Assembly (NCBI GenBank): GCA_013204585.1
Contig: JABMNL010000053.1
Coordinates: forward strand, 1 to 64,000
Direction: 5' to 3'
From: SAR202 cluster bacterium
GTDB lineage: Bacteria > Chloroflexota > Dehalococcoidia > Lucifugimonadales > UBA3495
Length of the DNA: 64,000 nucleotides
Below, piece after piece: positions 9,468 to 18,694 of this stretch; positions within the stretch are counted from its first letter, which is position 1; each line of letters begins with the position of its first letter. A program made the position numbers and the translations under genes. The notes beneath the pieces were generated by a model. The model made no database searches. It was not told the origin of the DNA and worked only from the letters and a program-made list of their open reading frames with translations.

Positions 9468-10454
9468 ATGGCTGGAACAAAAGTAGTTTGTTTGACTGAT
9501 TTGGATTCAGACCTCAGGCAGGTGGTCGCCGACCAAGCGCTGCCGGGCATGGAGGTAATCTCTGAGCGGCTGGGTGCCAGTGAGGGCGAGAAAATGGAAT
9601 TGGTGTCGGACGCGGACTACCTGATTATCTGGCCCGCACATATTTCCGACGATGTGTTGCGAGCGGCCAAGAAATGCAAACTGGTGCAGTGTCTCAGCGC
9701 TGGTTACGACAGGATGAACCTGGCCTTGGCCGCTGAATTGGGGATTCCCGTGGCCAACAACGGCGGCGCCAACAGCGTGGCGGTGGCCGAGCACACCATG
9801 ATGCTAATACTGGCATCGTTGCGGAAGATGGTGGTTAACGCAAACAATGTGGCCTCGGGTGGGTGGCGTAAGTCCCAAGAGCGCCGCCCCGACGTTTTCG
9901 AATTCGAGGGCAAGACCCTGGGTCTGATTGGCATCGGCAACATAGCCAAGAAGGTGGCGAAACGGGCCAGGGCGTTTGATGTCGAAGTCCAGTATTACGA
10001 CCGGTTCGCCACCCTTACCGATGATGAGCAACGGGAGTTGGGAGTCAAACCGGTGGAATTCGAGGAGTTGCTGCGCACCTCAGATGTGGTTAGCATCCAC
10101 GTTCCGCTGACCGGGGAAACCCGCAACCTGATAGCCAAAGACCAACTGGCGATGATGAAACCTAGCTCCATAATCATTAACACCAGCCGCGGCGGAATCA
10201 TCAACGAAGACGATTTGGCCCAAGCATTAAGCTCGGGTGTAATTGCCGCTGCTGGGTTGGACGTGTTGGAGAAAGAGCCCCCGCCAGCCGGTCACCCGCT
10301 GACGAAGCTTCCTAACGCCATAATCACGCCCCACAACGCGGGGCCAACCCTGGAATCCATCCCCAAACGAGCGGCCAACGCCTTCGCGAACATCCAGAGA
10401 GTGATTGACGGCGGAGCGCCAGAGTGGACCGCCAAGTTCGGGAATACTGGGTAA
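9468..10454 (+). CDS. D-2-hydroxyacid dehydrogenase family protein
   Basis: LGLIGIGNIAKKVAKRARAF NAD-binding motif; NTSRGGIINEDDLAQAL; likely start 9468 after AAGGAAG. Confidence 0.9.
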   Translation: MAGTKVVCLTDLDSDLRQVVADQALPGMEVISERLGASEGEKMELVSDADYLIIWPAHISDDVLRAAKKCKLVQCLSAGYDRMNLALAAELGIPVANNGGANSVAVAEHTMMLILASLRKMVVNANNVASGGWRKSQERRPDVFEFEGKTLGLIGIGNIAKKVAKRARAFDVEVQYYDRFATLTDDEQRELGVKPVEFEELLRTSDVVSIHVPLTGETRNLIAKDQLAMMKPSSIIINTSRGGIINEDDLAQALSSGVIAAAGLDVLEKEPPPAGHPLTKLPNAIITPHNAGPTLESIPKRAANAFANIQRVIDGGAPEWTAKFGNTG

Positions 10455-10598
10455 GGGACTTACGCGGTTTGGCCTTTGAGTATCTCGGAATTTCTCTACG
10501 GTCAGTTCCATTCTGTACCCATTGTTTAGGCGATGATCCTAGAGATATGAGGTCGAATTTTCGTTGCCAAAAGGCACACATAGTGCTACATTTGAGTA

Positions 10599-10886
10599 AT
10601 GAAATACTTCTCCTGGAGTCTTGAGAAGAATGAGAGCCTTGTCTCCAATCGAGGAGTTTCGTTCGAAGCGGTTGTATTTCATATGGGGAGGGGCGACTTG
10701 CTGGATGTCTTGGAGCATCCGAATCAAGGACGCTATCCCGGGCAGCGAATTTTCGTCGTAAATATTTTGGGCGATGCGCACCTCGTCCCATTCGTTGAAA
10801 ATGAGGAGGAGGTATTTTTGAAAACGATTATTCCCAGTCGCAAGGCAACCGACAAGTACCTGAGGCACGGAGCGTCAAATGGCTAA
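10599..10886 (+). CDS. BrnT-like toxin
   Basis: Small ORF with BrnT-like pattern (GVSFEAVVFHM...IFVVNILGDAHLVPFVENEEEVFLKTIIPSRKATDKYL). Confidence 0.65.
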   Translation: MKYFSWSLEKNESLVSNRGVSFEAVVFHMGRGDLLDVLEHPNQGRYPGQRIFVVNILGDAHLVPFVENEEEVFLKTIIPSRKATDKYLRHGASNG

Positions 10887-11154
10887 GCTCGACAAAGAAG
10901 AAAAGGACCTACTTGACTCTTACGAGCGGGACGAGTGGCGACCAGCAGCGGATATGGAATCCGATATTGATCGCTACGGACAGTATGCCCGCGCGTCTTC
11001 CAAGAAAGATATGCGGGTGAACATTCGCCTATCTAAGAAAGATTTAGATGCTCTCCAAAAGCGCGCATTGGAGGAAGGCATTCCGTATCAAACTCTGATG
11101 GGAAGCGTTTTGCACAAGTACGTTGATGGTCGTCTGGTTGAAAAGAACCGTTAA
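10879..11154 (+). CDS. CopG/BrnA-like antitoxin
   Basis: Overlaps the toxin ORF; MRVNIRLSKKDLDALQKRALEEGIPYQTLMGSVLHKYVDG ribbon-helix-helix-like C-terminus. Confidence 0.7.
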   Translation: MAKLDKEEKDLLDSYERDEWRPAADMESDIDRYGQYARASSKKDMRVNIRLSKKDLDALQKRALEEGIPYQTLMGSVLHKYVDGRLVEKNR

Positions 11155-11248
11155 GGGTATGCGCAGGTCGAATGGTTGGGAATCGCGCTGCAGAACTCGT
11201 TGGGGCTTGGCAGCGTCTAACATAACTTCGAATAACCACCGAGCAAAA

Positions 11249-12250
11249 TCATGTTTTACGAGTGTAGTGCTTGTTGAACTCGTTGATTATCGCAGGTTTG
11301 TAGAAACTCTTCCGTGAAGATTTGAGGTTGTTCGGATCTAGGAATCGAGCGTGTACGTATCTAGGCTCTTTGCTAAGAAGCTTGTTAATCTGGTGAAATT
11401 TCTGATTCCGCTTGAAATCACTGTACCGACTCTCTAGGTGGTCACAAAGTTCTTTGTAATCCCAGGGGTAGTCGTTGCGCATATCTTCATCGGAAATATA
11501 GAGTTTTGTAGCCGTTGAATCGGTAGGGTCATTGGTTAGAGCAAAGGAGCCATCAGTCGTATTACCAGCTCGTTTCAATGACACGTCGATTCCGAGGGAA
11601 ACGGCGAAGTCCCCAGAGCCTATATCAGTGCTTCTCGTAAGATTCATTATATAGTTTACGAGGTTGCGTTCTTCGTGAGCTAAAACAATGCCAGTTACAA
11701 CTCCAGTCACAGGAACGAACCCAATTGGCATCAGATATAGATTGAATTTGGATAAGTCCTGTCCGAACCATCTCTGGGCTAGCTTCACGTAATTTGTTAC
11801 ACAAGCAGTCCCGATTTCGAGAACATGCCGGGCCAACTCAGGCCCGGCATTGATGTAGTGAACCGAATTGTCGCGGATTTCAGTCACCGCTTCGAGGTTC
11901 TTTTTTACTGCGTTCTGTAACCGACTGGAGGGGAATTTTTCGAGTTCCAGTATCGCCCTGTTAAGTCCGTGTGTGAAGATGTTTCCGCTGCGACTTTTTT
12001 TCCAGATGAATTTTTTAGACGGCTCCCCATTCTTCTTTTGCACCCAATCACGAACATACAAACACCGGAGATCCTGAGAATTCTGTGCCAATAACTTGGC
12101 TTTAATCAGTAACTCCCAAGCATTTAGTGCGAGAATGCAAAAAATTTCCTCACGATATAGTGACGTAGGTTTGTTGTACGCCTCGATTGCAGCGACTAAC
12201 GCGGCTTCGGACTTAGAAAAAATGCGATCCGATTTTTTGGGACGAGCCAA
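11249..12250 (-). CDS. DUF3644-like protein
   Basis: N-terminus SKSEAALVAAIEAYNKPTSLYREEIFCILALNAWELLIKAKLL. Confidence 0.75.
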   Translation of the reverse strand: MARPKKSDRIFSKSEAALVAAIEAYNKPTSLYREEIFCILALNAWELLIKAKLLAQNSQDLRCLYVRDWVQKKNGEPSKKFIWKKSRSGNIFTHGLNRAILELEKFPSSRLQNAVKKNLEAVTEIRDNSVHYINAGPELARHVLEIGTACVTNYVKLAQRWFGQDLSKFNLYLMPIGFVPVTGVVTGIVLAHEERNLVNYIMNLTRSTDIGSGDFAVSLGIDVSLKRAGNTTDGSFALTNDPTDSTATKLYISDEDMRNDYPWDYKELCDHLESRYSDFKRNQKFHQINKLLSKEPRYVHARFLDPNNLKSSRKSFYKPAIINEFNKHYTRKT

Positions 12251-12292
12251 AGAATTACCTCGTCAGTTGCTGCCAGTATCTGGATGAAGTAC

Positions 12293-14065
12293 CTACGCAG
12301 CCGAGCCCTTGGGTATCGCCGCTTCCTCGCCTAGCCGGGTTATGAAATCTTCCAGGGGCATGGGGCCCAGGTCTTCGCCGTCGCGGTGGCGCACGGCTAC
12401 TGCTCCGGCTTCGGCCTCTCGGTCTCCTGCCACCAGCATGTAGGGCACTTTTTGCATCTGGGCGGTGCGAATCTTCTGGCCCATACGCTCGCCGCGAGTG
12501 TCCACTTCGACCCTAAAGCCAGCTTCGGACAGCTTAGCCGCCACCGATTCGCAGTACTCGATATGCCGGTCTGCAATCGGTATCAACATTGCCTGCACTG
12601 GGGCTAGCCACAGTGGGAACGCACCGCCGTAATGCTCAATAAGTACCCCCAAGAAACGCTCTACAGAACCCAGGATTGCCCGGTGGACCATATAGGGCTG
12701 GCTGCGACCTCCCTCGGCGTCTTGATAGGTCAGGTCGAACCGCTGGGGCAGGTTAAAGTCGAACTGGACGGTGGTGCACTGCCAAGCGCGGCCCAGGGCA
12801 TCGGTGATGTTGATGTCGATTTTGGGGCCGTAGAACGCGCCGCCGCCGTCATCAATGGTGAAGGGCAGTCCCCGTTTTTCCAGAGCGCTTCGCAGCGAAT
12901 TTGTGGCGTGCTCCCACATATCCAAGTCGCCTACGTACTTCTCGGGTCTGGTGGACAGGGCGATGGAATAGTCGGCGAACCCAAAGGCACTCAGCAGCTC
13001 AAATGTTAGCTCCAGAACCCCGCCAATTTCGTCCTCCACTTGGTCTGGCATGCAGAAAATATGGGCGTCGTCCTGGGTGAAGCCGCGCACGCGCATCAGT
13101 CCGTGCAGCACGCCGCTCCGCTCGTAGCGGTAGACGGTGCCCAACTCGGCAAACCGCAAAGGCAGTTCACGGTAGCTGTGCAGCGCCGTGCGGTAGATTG
13201 CGATGTGGAAGGGACAGTTCATGGGCTTTAGGTAGTATTGTTGCTCGTCCACTGCCACGGGGGCGAACATGTTTTCCTGGTAGAAGTCCAAGTGGCCGCT
13301 GGTCTCCCAAAGTTGGGCCTTGCCGATGTGAGGTGAGTAGACAACGTCGTAGCCGCGTCGGTAATGGATGGCCTTCCAGTAGTCTTCGACGATGGACCGG
13401 ACGCGGCCTCCCTTGGGGTGCCAGACGATGAGACCGGGACCAATTTCTTCGTGGACGGAATATAGGTTTAACTGACGGCCCAGGGTCCGGTGGTCGCGGC
13501 GCTCGGCCTCTTCCAGCCGCTCTAGATGCTCGGTCAGTTCGGCTTCCGAGTCGAAGGCCGTGCCGTAGATGCGTTGGAGCATCGGGCGTTTCTCGTCGCC
13601 CCGCCAGTAGGCCCCCGCCACGCTGAGCAGCTTCATGGCGGGAATGTCCTTGGTGCCGTGCACGTGGGGACCCTGGCACAGGTCGATGAACCCGTCGTGC
13701 TTGTAGATTGAGATGGTGGCGTCGTCTGGGAGGCCCTCGATTAATTCAATCTTATAGGGCTGGTCGGCGAACATCTTCTCGGCTTCCGCCCGGCTGAGTT
13801 CTTCCCGCTCAAATGGGAACCCGCCGCTGATGGTCTCGCGCATCAGCTTTTCAATTTCTTCCAGGTCTTCTGGAGTGAAGGGCCGGTTAACTTCGAAGTC
13901 GTAGTAGAAGCCGTCTTGGATGGGCGGGCCGATGCCCATCTTGGCCTCGGGGAACAGTTTCAAAACAGCATCGGCCATCACGTGGGCCGCCGAGTGCCGC
14001 ATGGCGTTGCGATGGGCCTGGGCCTCGTCAACGCCTTCAGTTTCTAAATTACCGTGGTCTAACAT
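12293..14065 (-). CDS. thrS: threonine--tRNA ligase (590 aa; lacks a long N-terminal TGS region)
   Basis: Class II motifs; MNCPFHIAIYR; DDAHIFCMPDQ; anticodon-binding C-terminus. Confidence 0.97.
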   Translation of the reverse strand: MLDHGNLETEGVDEAQAHRNAMRHSAAHVMADAVLKLFPEAKMGIGPPIQDGFYYDFEVNRPFTPEDLEEIEKLMRETISGGFPFEREELSRAEAEKMFADQPYKIELIEGLPDDATISIYKHDGFIDLCQGPHVHGTKDIPAMKLLSVAGAYWRGDEKRPMLQRIYGTAFDSEAELTEHLERLEEAERRDHRTLGRQLNLYSVHEEIGPGLIVWHPKGGRVRSIVEDYWKAIHYRRGYDVVYSPHIGKAQLWETSGHLDFYQENMFAPVAVDEQQYYLKPMNCPFHIAIYRTALHSYRELPLRFAELGTVYRYERSGVLHGLMRVRGFTQDDAHIFCMPDQVEDEIGGVLELTFELLSAFGFADYSIALSTRPEKYVGDLDMWEHATNSLRSALEKRGLPFTIDDGGGAFYGPKIDINITDALGRAWQCTTVQFDFNLPQRFDLTYQDAEGGRSQPYMVHRAILGSVERFLGVLIEHYGGAFPLWLAPVQAMLIPIADRHIEYCESVAAKLSEAGFRVEVDTRGERMGQKIRTAQMQKVPYMLVAGDREAEAGAVAVRHRDGEDLGPMPLEDFITRLGEEAAIPKGSAA

Positions 14066-14179
14066 GTCACCTACTCAGGGGAATTACTGTGATTCTGGAC
14101 GGCACATACAGCCGCGCAGGCACCATTATAGCCCACATAATGCGGTGGATTGCAGGGGAACGGAATGGCGATTTGCCTG

Positions 14180-14800
14180 CTACCCCGCCAACTCCATGAA
14201 CAGCGCTCGCCACTGCCTGGTTTTTATGGAAGACACGATGTGCCTGCGCACGCTGATTAGATAGGTTCCGGTGACCAATGCTGTCAGTAAAAGGCAGAGT
14301 GCCGTCATCTTGGCGTCTTGGCCGGTGACCCAGAGTAGGGCATTTAGCACGGCGAACCCGAAGGCCGCGCCCAGGACGACGTTGCGCAGCAGCAGCATGA
14401 CCACGATGCTGGGAGCCACTGTTATTACGGTGAGCCACGGCACGATGGCCAGGGAAATACCGAGAATAGCTGCCGCGCCCTTGCCGCCTCGGAATCCCAG
14501 GAACATGGGCCAGTTGTGACCAGCCACCACCAATGGCGTCGTGATAAATAATGCCCAGTCGTCGATGCCGAGCAGGTTGGGAACTGCCACGGCGGCAACG
14601 CCTTTAGCGGCGTCCACCAGTAACACGGTCAGGCCCGCGACTGCGCCCGCTTGGCGGTAGGTGTTTAGGGCTCCAACGTTGCCGGTGCCCGAATCGCGGA
14701 TGTCCTCGCCCTTGACCAGTCGGACCAGGATGTACCCTGTCGGAACAGACCCTAGAGCGTATGCGCCGAGGGCCAGGACTATTGCGGTAATAAGTTCCAG
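14180..14800 (-). CDS. plsY: glycerol-3-phosphate acyltransferase PlsY; non-canonical start (CTG at 14800 proposed)
   Basis: Manual translation upstream of 14626 gives LELITAIVLALGAYALGSVPTGYILVRLVKGEDIRDSGTGNVGALNTYRQAGAVAGLTVLLVDAAKG; downstream FRGGKGAAA. Confidence 0.88.
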   Translation of the reverse strand: MELITAIVLALGAYALGSVPTGYILVRLVKGEDIRDSGTGNVGALNTYRQAGAVAGLTVLLVDAAKGVAAVAVPNLLGIDDWALFITTPLVVAGHNWPMFLGFRGGKGAAAILGISLAIVPWLTVITVAPSIVVMLLLRNVVLGAAFGFAVLNALLWVTGQDAKMTALCLLLTALVTGTYLISVRRHIVSSIKTRQWRALFMELAG

Positions 14801-14881
14801 GTCGGAGTCTCCGGGGTCGTTAAGAATGGTGTGTTACCAGGATAACGCCTGCTCCGCCTCGCATGCCAATCTGAAGCTAAT

Positions 14882-15373
14882 CTAGTGAGTGTCCGAGCTT
14901 TCAGCCTGTACTTTTAAGTTGTTCATGTGACGTAACACTAGCCGCTCGTAGTGACGCTTTACGTAGAAACGGGCGACCGCCCATCCCACACCGGGTAGCC
15001 AATGCATACGGCATTCAATCGTACCGTTGTGAGTCATCAAGGTACCGGTATTTAATTCGGAGTCGACTTCGTCAAATAGGAACTCTTCCTGAGAGTGGTA
15101 CAGCGGGCCTTCTAGGTGTCTAAAGGTAATTCTCTCATCGGGGTAGAGCATTACTTCTTCCACTGTTCGGTACATCTTCCTCCCGTCCGTGGAATTAAAT
15201 TCCATCAGTAGCCTGTTGCCATCCCGCTCCAACAACTTTGCGCGCTCCTGATTGTTTGCAATGGCAGGGGTATCGCTGGTCTGACTGTCTACTCCAAATG
15301 AGCTGATGAGACTGAACACAGCCTTCCGTGGCGCCCGAATCACGATGCTCTGCTGTCCTAGCTGTACTTTCAT
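14882..15373 (-). CDS. SRPBCC-like family protein
   Basis: 163 aa; VIRAPRKAVFSLISSF and C-terminal LPGVGWAVARFYVKRHYERLVLRHMNNLKVQAE. Confidence 0.65.
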   Translation of the reverse strand: MKVQLGQQSIVIRAPRKAVFSLISSFGVDSQTSDTPAIANNQERAKLLERDGNRLLMEFNSTDGRKMYRTVEEVMLYPDERITFRHLEGPLYHSQEEFLFDEVDSELNTGTLMTHNGTIECRMHWLPGVGWAVARFYVKRHYERLVLRHMNNLKVQAESSDTH

Positions 15374-15541
15374 GTTGCTGGCCTATCTCCCTGGCCTATC
15401 TCCAATGGCGGTTGGTGCTTTATTTATTAGATGTCGGTCGGGTTAATGGGGTGTAGTCGGTATATCTGAGGGCAGGCGCATTGTTCGTCCCCTACCTGCA
15501 CCGATATAATTGGCCATACTGGAATACCCGAAACTACCCGG

Positions 15542-16492
15542 TTGGGGGATGGAATGGCAACCCAGCAGGATCTGGAAGACTTTGTAACCCAAGTAACTTG
15601 TCCAGACGACTTCGACGATTTTTGGGGCGGCACCCTGGAACAACTGGCCCAAATATCGCTGCTGCCGGTGGTCACCGCTAATCCGCTGCGAAGTAACGAA
15701 GACGTCCACGTTTTCAACGTCACCTATCTGAGCCTTGGCGGCCTGGAGATTTCGGCTTGGTACTGTGTGCCGACCAAGGGCAACGGCCCTTTCCCCGCTG
15801 TGATTAACTTCCCTGGCTATAAGTCCGAGCCGCCGGTTCGCCGAGACTGGGCGAAGCAAGGGGTCGCTGTGTTGTCGGTGGCAGTGCGGGGCAAGTTGAT
15901 GAGCAGCGCCGAGTTTAACCCAGGCTACCCAGGATTACTTACCGCTGGACTGGAGAGCAAAGAGACCTACGGTTACCGTGGCGTAATTTCCGACTGCGTG
16001 CGCGGGGTCGACTTTCTCCACTCCCGCCCCGAAATAGACCCAGAGCGGATATTCGCTTGCGGCAGCAGTCAGGGCGGCGGACTTACTTTGATAACGTCGG
16101 CCCTACGACCCGAGATTAAAGCCGGGGTCGCCGGTTACCCATTCTTGTGTTGTTACCAAGATGCCATGTCCATGTTCCGGTCGTACCCTTACGACGAACT
16201 GGCCTGTTACGCCAGGGCCTACCCGGATGAGGAAGAACGGATGCTGGACGTTCTGCGCTATTTCGACGCCGTAAACTTCGCTCCTAGAATCAAGTGCCCC
16301 ATGGTGGTAGGCATTGCTCTGGACGATGAGGTTTGCCCGCCCGAGACCAGCTATGCGGCCTACCGGGCGTTGACCAGCCACAAAGAACTGTGGCTGTTCC
16401 CCAATTCCGGCCACGGCAATGCTCACGACTACCCCGCCCAAGAGCGGGCCTGGCTAGAGGGTCAGATTGGGCTGGAAACGGTGACCTCTTGA
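15542..16492 (+). CDS. acetylxylan esterase / alpha-beta hydrolase family protein
   Basis: FACGSSQGGGLTLITSALRPEIKAGVAGYPFLC; GIALDDEVCPPETSYAAYRAL; HGNAH. Confidence 0.85.
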   Translation: MGDGMATQQDLEDFVTQVTCPDDFDDFWGGTLEQLAQISLLPVVTANPLRSNEDVHVFNVTYLSLGGLEISAWYCVPTKGNGPFPAVINFPGYKSEPPVRRDWAKQGVAVLSVAVRGKLMSSAEFNPGYPGLLTAGLESKETYGYRGVISDCVRGVDFLHSRPEIDPERIFACGSSQGGGLTLITSALRPEIKAGVAGYPFLCCYQDAMSMFRSYPYDELACYARAYPDEEERMLDVLRYFDAVNFAPRIKCPMVVGIALDDEVCPPETSYAAYRALTSHKELWLFPNSGHGNAHDYPAQERAWLEGQIGLETVTS

Positions 16493-17367
16493 CCACTTCA
16501 GCTGACCAGTTCTGGTATCAGACCGAAGAGGCGTTGGCCGAGTTTCCGGTGAATGTGCGACTGTACCGGGACGACTTTTATTCCCAGCCGACGTGGGACG
16601 TTTACCAGATGCGTTACACCTCGGCTGATGGCGCAACGCTGTTCGCCTGGCTGTCGGTTCCTGAGGGCCGTGGCCCATTTCCGGCAATAATCAGGATGCC
16701 GGATTACGGTAGCGTCCACGACATTGTTTACACGCCACTCCGAGAGCGCGCGGTGGTGATGAATCCCACCTTTCGGGGCCAACGCCAAAGCGACCGTGTC
16801 TATCAGGCCGAGTTTCCCGGACTGCTTACTGATGGCATAGCAAACCCTGATACCTATGTGATGCGCCGGGTCTTTGCCGATGCTATTCGGGCCATCGACG
16901 CCCTTTCAATACAGGCCCAGGCCCAACTTCGGGAGATTGCGCTAATTGGCAGCGGCCTTGGCGGGGCTTTGGCTTTAGCTGGGGCTGCCCGTCGTCGGTC
17001 GATTCATGCAGTTGCGGCCAACACGCCGATGGCCTTGGGTAACCCGCTGTCACTGGAGTCGGGGCTTGGTTACCCGTTGGCCGAGTTGGACGACTACATC
17101 CGCCTGTATCCCGAGCAACGAGATGCTGTTGCGCAAAACACGGCCGACCTAGACCCACTAAAAATTGCCGACAAAATAACCGCTCCGGTGCTGTTGAGCA
17201 TTGGAATCAATGACAAGAGTGTCTGCCCGTTGATTTTTGGAGAGCGACTCGCCGACCAGATCCCCAATTGTGATTTGCGGGTTTACCAGGGAGCGGCGGA
17301 AGGCGGCGGTCACGAGCATGCCCAGATCCAGCTTTCTTGGCTGGCGGACAAGCTGGGTATTGGCTGA
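16489..17367 (+). CDS. acetylxylan esterase-like alpha/beta hydrolase (second, divergent copy)
   Basis: TTG start overlapping the upstream TGA; IALIGSGLGGALALAGAARRR; SIGINDKSVCPLIFGERLADQI. Confidence 0.75.
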   Translation: MTTSADQFWYQTEEALAEFPVNVRLYRDDFYSQPTWDVYQMRYTSADGATLFAWLSVPEGRGPFPAIIRMPDYGSVHDIVYTPLRERAVVMNPTFRGQRQSDRVYQAEFPGLLTDGIANPDTYVMRRVFADAIRAIDALSIQAQAQLREIALIGSGLGGALALAGAARRRSIHAVAANTPMALGNPLSLESGLGYPLAELDDYIRLYPEQRDAVAQNTADLDPLKIADKITAPVLLSIGINDKSVCPLIFGERLADQIPNCDLRVYQGAAEGGGHEHAQIQLSWLADKLGIG

Positions 17368-17506
17368 CAACTCGCCAGAACCTCGCTGGATGGGTCACCG
17401 GCGGCTGGGGTTGGAACACGACTGGCTGATATACTAGAACAAGGAATAGACGCCCCATATTTGGGCACAAACCCCCCAAGATTCACCACGGAGAAGATAC
17501 CTGACT

Positions 17507-18605
17507 ATGGAACAACTTCGACAACACCTCTCGACCCTCAATCAAAAGATTGCGTCGATGGTGGAGCGTCTTTGACCTAGCCGGTAAAGAAGACGCTATA
17601 AGCGTCATGGAGCGCGAGGCTGGCGAACCAGGTTATTGGGACGACCACCAAACCGCGCAGCAGAAAATGCAGCAACTGGGTCGGCTGAAAGACACCGTAA
17701 CCCTATGGCGGGATTTACAGTCCCGCTCCCAAAACCTAGCCGAACTCAACGAGATGGCCCTGGCCGAGAACGACTTGTCCCTGCAAGAATCGTTGGAATC
17801 CGAGTCCGATGAGTTGACCAAAGCGCTGACCAGGGAAGAGGTTAACCTCACCCTATCCGGCCCCTACGACGACGGGCCGGCCATCTTGTCTATCCACGCT
17901 GGCGCTGGCGGCACCGACGCCCAAGACTGGGCCGAGATGCTGATGCAGATGTATTGCAATTGGGCGGCGTTGGGCAAGCGTCCCCTGGAGGTTATGGACC
18001 TTTCCTACGGGGACGAAGCAGGACTCCGTAGTGCTACTCTGGAAGTTGGCGGACCCCACTCTTTTGGCTACCTGTCTGCCGAGCAGGGCGTCCACCGTCT
18101 GGTGCGGCTCTCTCCCTACGACCCCAACAATCTGCGCCAGACTTCGTTTGCCCAGGTGGAGATTTTGCCCATTGCCGAAGATGACCTCGAAATTGAGGTC
18201 CGGCCGGAAGACATTAAATTGGACACTTTCCACTCCAGTGGCCCCGGCGGTCAGAACGTTCAGAAAGTGGCCTCGGCGGTGCGGCTGACCCACATCCCCA
18301 CCGGCATCGTAGTTACCTGCCAGAATGAGCGTTCACAGCATCAGAACCGGGAATTTGCCATCCGAATTCTAAAGGCCAAGCTGTTGGCCCGGCAGTCAGA
18401 GGAACGAGCCAAAGAGGTTGCCGTTATGCGGGGCGATCGGGTGGCTCCCGAATGGGGTAATCAGATACGGAGTTATGTGCTGCACCCCTATAAGTCGGTG
18501 AAAGACCACCGGACCAACCTGCAAAGCACCAACCCTGAAGCAGTGTTGAACGGCGCAATCGACCCGTTTATCGAGGCGTATTTGATGTCCAGGGTTGGTC
18601 AGTAG
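17507..18605 (+). CDS. prfB: peptide chain release factor 2, join(17507..17572,17574..18605), programmed +1 frameshift
   Basis: Upstream frame MEQLRQHLSTLNQKIASMVERL-TGA at CTTTGAC; main frame with SSGPGGQNVQK. Confidence 0.97.
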
Positions 18606-18619
18606 ACCGGTTAACAGGC

Positions 18620-18659
18620 AAAAAAGAAAAGCCCGCCGAAAGGCGGGCTTTTCTTTTTT
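18620..18659. terminator. strong bidirectional intrinsic terminator between prfB and ribBA
   Basis: aaaaaagaaaagcccgcc-gaaa-ggcgggcttttctttttt. Confidence 0.95.
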
Positions 18660-18694
18660 GTTGCTGGGAATGACCTAAGTAGGGCTGCTAGGGT

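Noticed and set aside
14066-14179. T-box leader upstream of thrS
   Set aside because: No recognisable T-box sequence or terminator/antiterminator in the short spacer.
16333-16488. N-terminal extension of the second esterase
   Set aside because: It is the off-frame translation of the upstream gene; a TTG start at 16489 overlapping TGA is more plausible.
17550-17573. Start of prfB at 17550 as given in the ORF track
   Set aside because: The N-terminal MRRWWSVF is out-of-frame read-through; the true start is 17507 with a +1 frameshift.
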